A DNA stretch of 64,000 nt, from positions 1,578,741 to 1,642,740 of the forward strand of contig VCAZ01000014.1 of the NCBI GenBank assembly GCA_005784505.1, given 5' to 3'. Below, in pieces: positions 60,960-64,000 of the stretch (the stretch's first letter is position 1; each line of letters opens with the position of its first letter). The translations under genes were made by a program, and so were the position numbers. The DNA comes from Bagarius yarrelli. Taxonomy: Eukaryota > Chordata > Actinopteri > Siluriformes > Sisoridae. The notes under the pieces were generated by a model. It worked only from the letters and a program-made list of their open reading frames with translations. It had not been told where the DNA came from and did not search any database.

Positions 60960-61200
60960 TACAATAAGCAAGGCTCTTAACCCTCAACTGCTTTTTCCCC
61001 CACATAATCCTGTGGTAGTTAAGATGTTGGACCTCTAAGCAGACAAATTATGGGTTTATTTCCCAGCACCACCAAGCTGCCACTGTTGGAACGTTAAGGA
61101 AGGCACTAACTGCTCAGTTGGATAAAAAAAAAAAAAAACAGATTAATGTAATTCTCTTTGGATAAATATATCCGCAAAATGCCAGAAATGTAAATAAAGT
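60960..61200 (+). repeat. SINE-A, diverged copy with an A-run
   Basis: GTGGTAGTTAAGATGTTGGA, CCCAGCACCACCAAGCTGCC and TAATTCTCTTTGGATAAATA + AATGCCAGAAATGTAAAT define it. Just before it AGCAAGGCTCTTAACCCTCA is a scrap of another copy. Confidence 0.8.
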
Positions 61201-61594
61201 TTAAACCTTTGTAATTTACATTTATTTATTTGCCCTATGCTTTTATCCAACTTATAAATATGGAAGAATTTAATCCAATCCAAGCACAGCTTGACTAGCT
61301 TGCTTTATTTTATCCATTATGTGCATGCATAAAGGCAGAAAAACATTCGCATCTCTCGGGATGCACAATTGATTTTCACTTCCACAGACTTTAATTTCCA
61401 CTTGCCCAAAAACCGTAACATCTTTTAAAGCTGCATTTCCATCCAAGGCCCCAGTGTAGCTTAATGTATGTTAGCAACAAATTGAACAATATTTTCCCAG
61501 TCAAGGTGATGTCAAGTGTTTATAAATGAAGTCACTCTAAACTCTATTTCTGCTCTCAAGTGTTTGTTTATAATCCTTTAAAATTTTAAGGTGT

Positions 61595-61740
61595 TTCTGG
61601 CATTTAGCTGTCGCCCCTATCCAGAGGATCTCATTTATACAACTAAGCAATTGTGGGTTGAGGGCCTTCCTCTGCGGCCCAGCAGAGGCAACTTGGTAAT
61701 GCTGGGAACTGAACCTACAATCTTACGGTTGGACGACCTT
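61595..61740 (-). repeat. SINE-A, antisense copy
   Basis: TTTCTGGCATTTAGCTGTCG, TGAGGGCCTTCCTCTGCGGC and GGAACTGAACCTACAATCTT are present. The head is cut. Confidence 0.82.
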
Positions 61741-62040
61741 CAGTGAGAAGAGGCAAGAACCCTGTGAGGATCCTAAAGCATCCAGAGTCGCTGCTCCAAT
61801 TGGCTTATGTTGGTTTCTCTTAAGCTTTCTTCCTTGTACCATTTAGGGGATTTTTTACTTGCCACAGTTGCCCCAGGCTTCCTCACCAGGGATGTTTTTA
61901 GGGATGTTTTTAATACCTTTTTTTTTAAATTTTATTTTAATCTAACATTAATCTTGGACTTTGTATTTTTCCTTATGTTCTGTAAAGCTGCTTTGGGTCA
62001 ATATTCAGTGTAATATAAATAAACCTGAATTGAATTAAAT
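61740..62040 (+). repeat. Interspersed repeat with GTAAAGCTGCTTTGGGTCAA end
   Basis: TGTTGGTTTCTCTTAAGCTT, TTATGTTCTGTAAAGCTGCT and AAATAAACCTGAATTGAATT are the usual 3' phrases of a teleost repeat family. A scrap of the same phrase (TTTCTGTAAAGCTGCTTTGA) is at 28.82 kb. Confidence 0.7.
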
Positions 62041-62138
62041 ATATATATATATATATGTGTGTAGCATACTGCGTCAGTTCTGCTATCAGCTGATTGGGAG
62101 AAAGCAACCTAACCCCTAACAGTTGATTGGGGCTAAGC

Positions 62139-62290
62139 ATTTATTCCTTCATTCATCTTCTATACCCACTTATTCCCTAATTTGTGGTCACAGCGATCTG
62201 CTGGAGTCTATCCCAGTCATCTCTGAAAGGGTGAAAGGCAGGAGGGGGACACCCAGGACAGGTCGCCAGTCCATCACAAGGCATTGCTAA
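62139..62290 (-). repeat. Repeat-B, 3' part, antisense
   Basis: CATCTTCTATACCCACTTAT, CAGCGATCTGCTGGAGTCTA and CCAGGACAGGTCGCCAGTCC are in antisense order. It is cut before the head. Confidence 0.88.
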
Positions 62291-62587
62291 GAAATTAATT
62301 AAAAAATCTTAAAGGGACCTTACTTAAACACAGCTCGTCTGCTTGTTTTTCTGCTTCTTCAGCATGCTATGTTAGAACTCACCTCCTTCACATCTTCTCC
62401 TACTTTTGCTAAACTCTTGTTATTTTTGCAAGTCTGTTCTGGGGAAATTTGTGCTGCTGTCTTATTCGTAAACTGGAAAGGTCTCATAGAGCTCATGGAA
62501 AGACAGGGAAATTAGAACAGAGCCTGAAAGTTTACATGAAAATACCCCACAGTATTTGTTTATATATAAATATATAGCTTATTTACA

Positions 62588-62926
62588 TACAGGATGTCCC
62601 ATAAGTTTTCATACATAGGGAAAATAAACCATATTTATTTCTATAATTTGCTCTACATGACTAACATTGTTTTAAAAACACATTTGGATGTGGTTCCTCC
62701 ACTGCTGAAGAACAAGTATAAGTACAGCTGGAGTTCTGCTTGTAATGGTGTTGGTGATACATTCTTTGAGATGATTTATGTTTTGTATCGCTTCCTGATA
62801 CACCATGGCTTTCAAATGCTCTCAAAGATAAAAATCAAGTGGGGTAAAATCAGGGGATCTGGGAAAATGGTTTTCATTAAAAAAGTTTCTTTTTCCTATG
62901 TATGGAAATTTATGGGACACCCTGTA
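62588..62926 (-). mobile_element. Mariner-like remnant with both inverted ends
   Basis: The left end TACAGGATGTCCCATAAGTT + TTCATACATAGG and the complement of the right end TACAGGGTGTCCCATAAATT + TCCATACATAGG are about 30-nt inverted repeats, with TA at each end. The minus strand reads SPDFTPLDFYL and later AMVYQEAIQNINHLK in shifted frames, resembling the mariner transposase C-terminus (the SPDL.PLDFFLWG region with the last catalytic Asp). At about 340 bp it is a deletion derivative. Confidence 0.85.
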
Positions 62927-63094
62927 TAGCTTATATCACACTGCTTTTTCTTTAGTTGCGTGAAATTAAAAAAAAAAAAAATCTCATTCTTTTTTGTCAA
63001 TCAGTCCATAAATTATTTTCACTAATTACAAAAAAACGTAAGTTTAATTGTAAGTCGAGGGTGGTCTGTATATTTATTCTTCACAACACACACA

Positions 63095-63440
63095 GACTTA
63101 GTGTTTAGCACTGTTGCCTCACAGCTAGAAGGTCCTAGGTTCAATTCCCCCTGCAGGGGTCTTTCGGTGTGGAGTTTGCATGTTCTCCCCGTGCTTGTGT
63201 GGGTTTACGCCAAATTCTCCGGTTTCCTCCCACAGTCCAAAAACATGTATGTTAGATTGATTGGTGATTCTAAATTACCCATAGGAGTGAGTGTGTGTGT
63301 GTCTGTGATGGACTGGTGACCTGTCAGGGGTGTATCCCTCCTGCCTTTCACAATTTCAGAGACAGCTGGGATAGACTCCAGCAGATCCCCGTGACCCTGA
63401 ATAAGGGAATAAGAGGGTATAGAAGACGAATGAATAAATG
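63095..63440 (+). repeat. Repeat-B, near full length
   Basis: GTTTAGCACTGTTGCCTCAC, GGTTCAATTCCCCCTGCAGG, GCATGTTCTCCCCGTGCTTG, GTCCAAAAACATGTATGTTA and CCCGTGACCCTGAATAAGGG + AATAAGAGGG with a GAATGAATAAATGAA tail are all present. Confidence 0.92.
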
Positions 63441-64000
63441 AACAACACACTCATCAATGCTGTGCTACTGCATCTGACTTTAGATTAAAAATGACAAAAC
63501 TTTACAGCAAAAGACAGCAAGTCTTTATCCGCCCTGCAAAGTGAACAGAAGGTAATATCATATGTCAAGTCATAGAGGATTTGTTATCTTTAGCTTTGTG
63601 TTTGCCACCTACCCCAAAGCAAGAATACAGTAAAACTATAAAAAATGAATGCCAGAGTGTTACTGGGGAGTCGAACTTTTCCCATACTGAGAGGTGAATA
63701 TCGACACTGTAAATCCTTTTGTCCTTCATTCAACTCCTGAAAATCCTGTTTAATCTGATTATGCATGAATGAACGTGTGGAGAAAAGATCGAATTCTTAG
63801 CACTCTGTTTCATAGGATGAAATGAGGCTTTCGAATGACTGACTCATGAATCTCTCAGTATGAGTCATATGTCTGGATTTATCACCCAGTGTTTAGACTG
63901 TAGGTATGATTTATGTGTCAGTAAAATATGTTATAGAATAAAGAAATCTTATCGGGTTCTGAAAAAGGGGAAATTTCTGCATTTTCTACACACATACACA
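63441..64000. other. Gene-free end of the window
   Basis: No gene, RNA or recognised repeat is seen. Confidence 0.5.

Noticed and set aside
62594..62929. 111-codon plus-strand open frame
   Set aside because: It is the antisense of a mariner transposase relic and runs from one inverted terminal repeat into the other.

Overview
The base composition, the many CA/GT, GATA and AT microsatellites, and the dense short interspersed repeats indicate a nuclear contig from a ray-finned fish. The tRNA-headed SINE that dominates the window resembles elements I associate with otophysan fish such as catfishes, but the species assignment is low confidence. There is no bacterial-type gene content, operon or CRISPR array.

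One protein-coding gene can be reconstructed with confidence. It is a plus-strand orthologue of WSCD1, a Golgi type II membrane protein with two WSC domains and a sulfotransferase domain (the sialate O-sulfotransferase family). A CpG-rich non-coding first exon ends at 8718. Eight coding exons follow: 24411-24972 (ATG at 24567), 25907-26021, 30145-30329, 37480-37601, 38687-38858, 41414-41578, 44834-45034 and 46335-46687. They join in phase into a 1719-nt reading frame of 572 residues. A poly(A) signal lies at 46928. Intron 1 is about 15.7 kb, and the whole locus covers roughly 8.3-46.95 kb.

Nearly everything else is repeat-derived. 'SINE-A' has a tRNA-like head and a body containing GAGCAAGGCCCTTAACC, and occurs about 35 times in both orientations. 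'Repeat-B' is a tRNA-promoter repeat ending in CCCCGAATTAGGGAATAA, with seven loci. There are remnants of RTE-like and L2-like LINEs, one nearly complete but dead Tc1-like transposon (33776-35262), a mariner remnant with both ends (62588-62926), pogo-like and hAT-like MITEs, and several unnamed multi-copy families that can be recognised only because they recur inside the window. Some elements are nested in others.

A few intronic and upstream stretches look unlike repeats and are candidate conserved regulatory elements: 3.95-4.76, 19.4-19.8, 28.9-29.5, 33.3-33.6 and 38.3-38.6 kb. Downstream of 46.96 kb I see no further gene. No clearly new biological system is visible. The most unusual items are a 36-bp tandem array that appears to have grown out of a LINE reading frame, a tRNA-Tyr/SINE chimera, telomere-like sequence inside a SINE, and a large inverted repeat at 1.7-2.2 kb.
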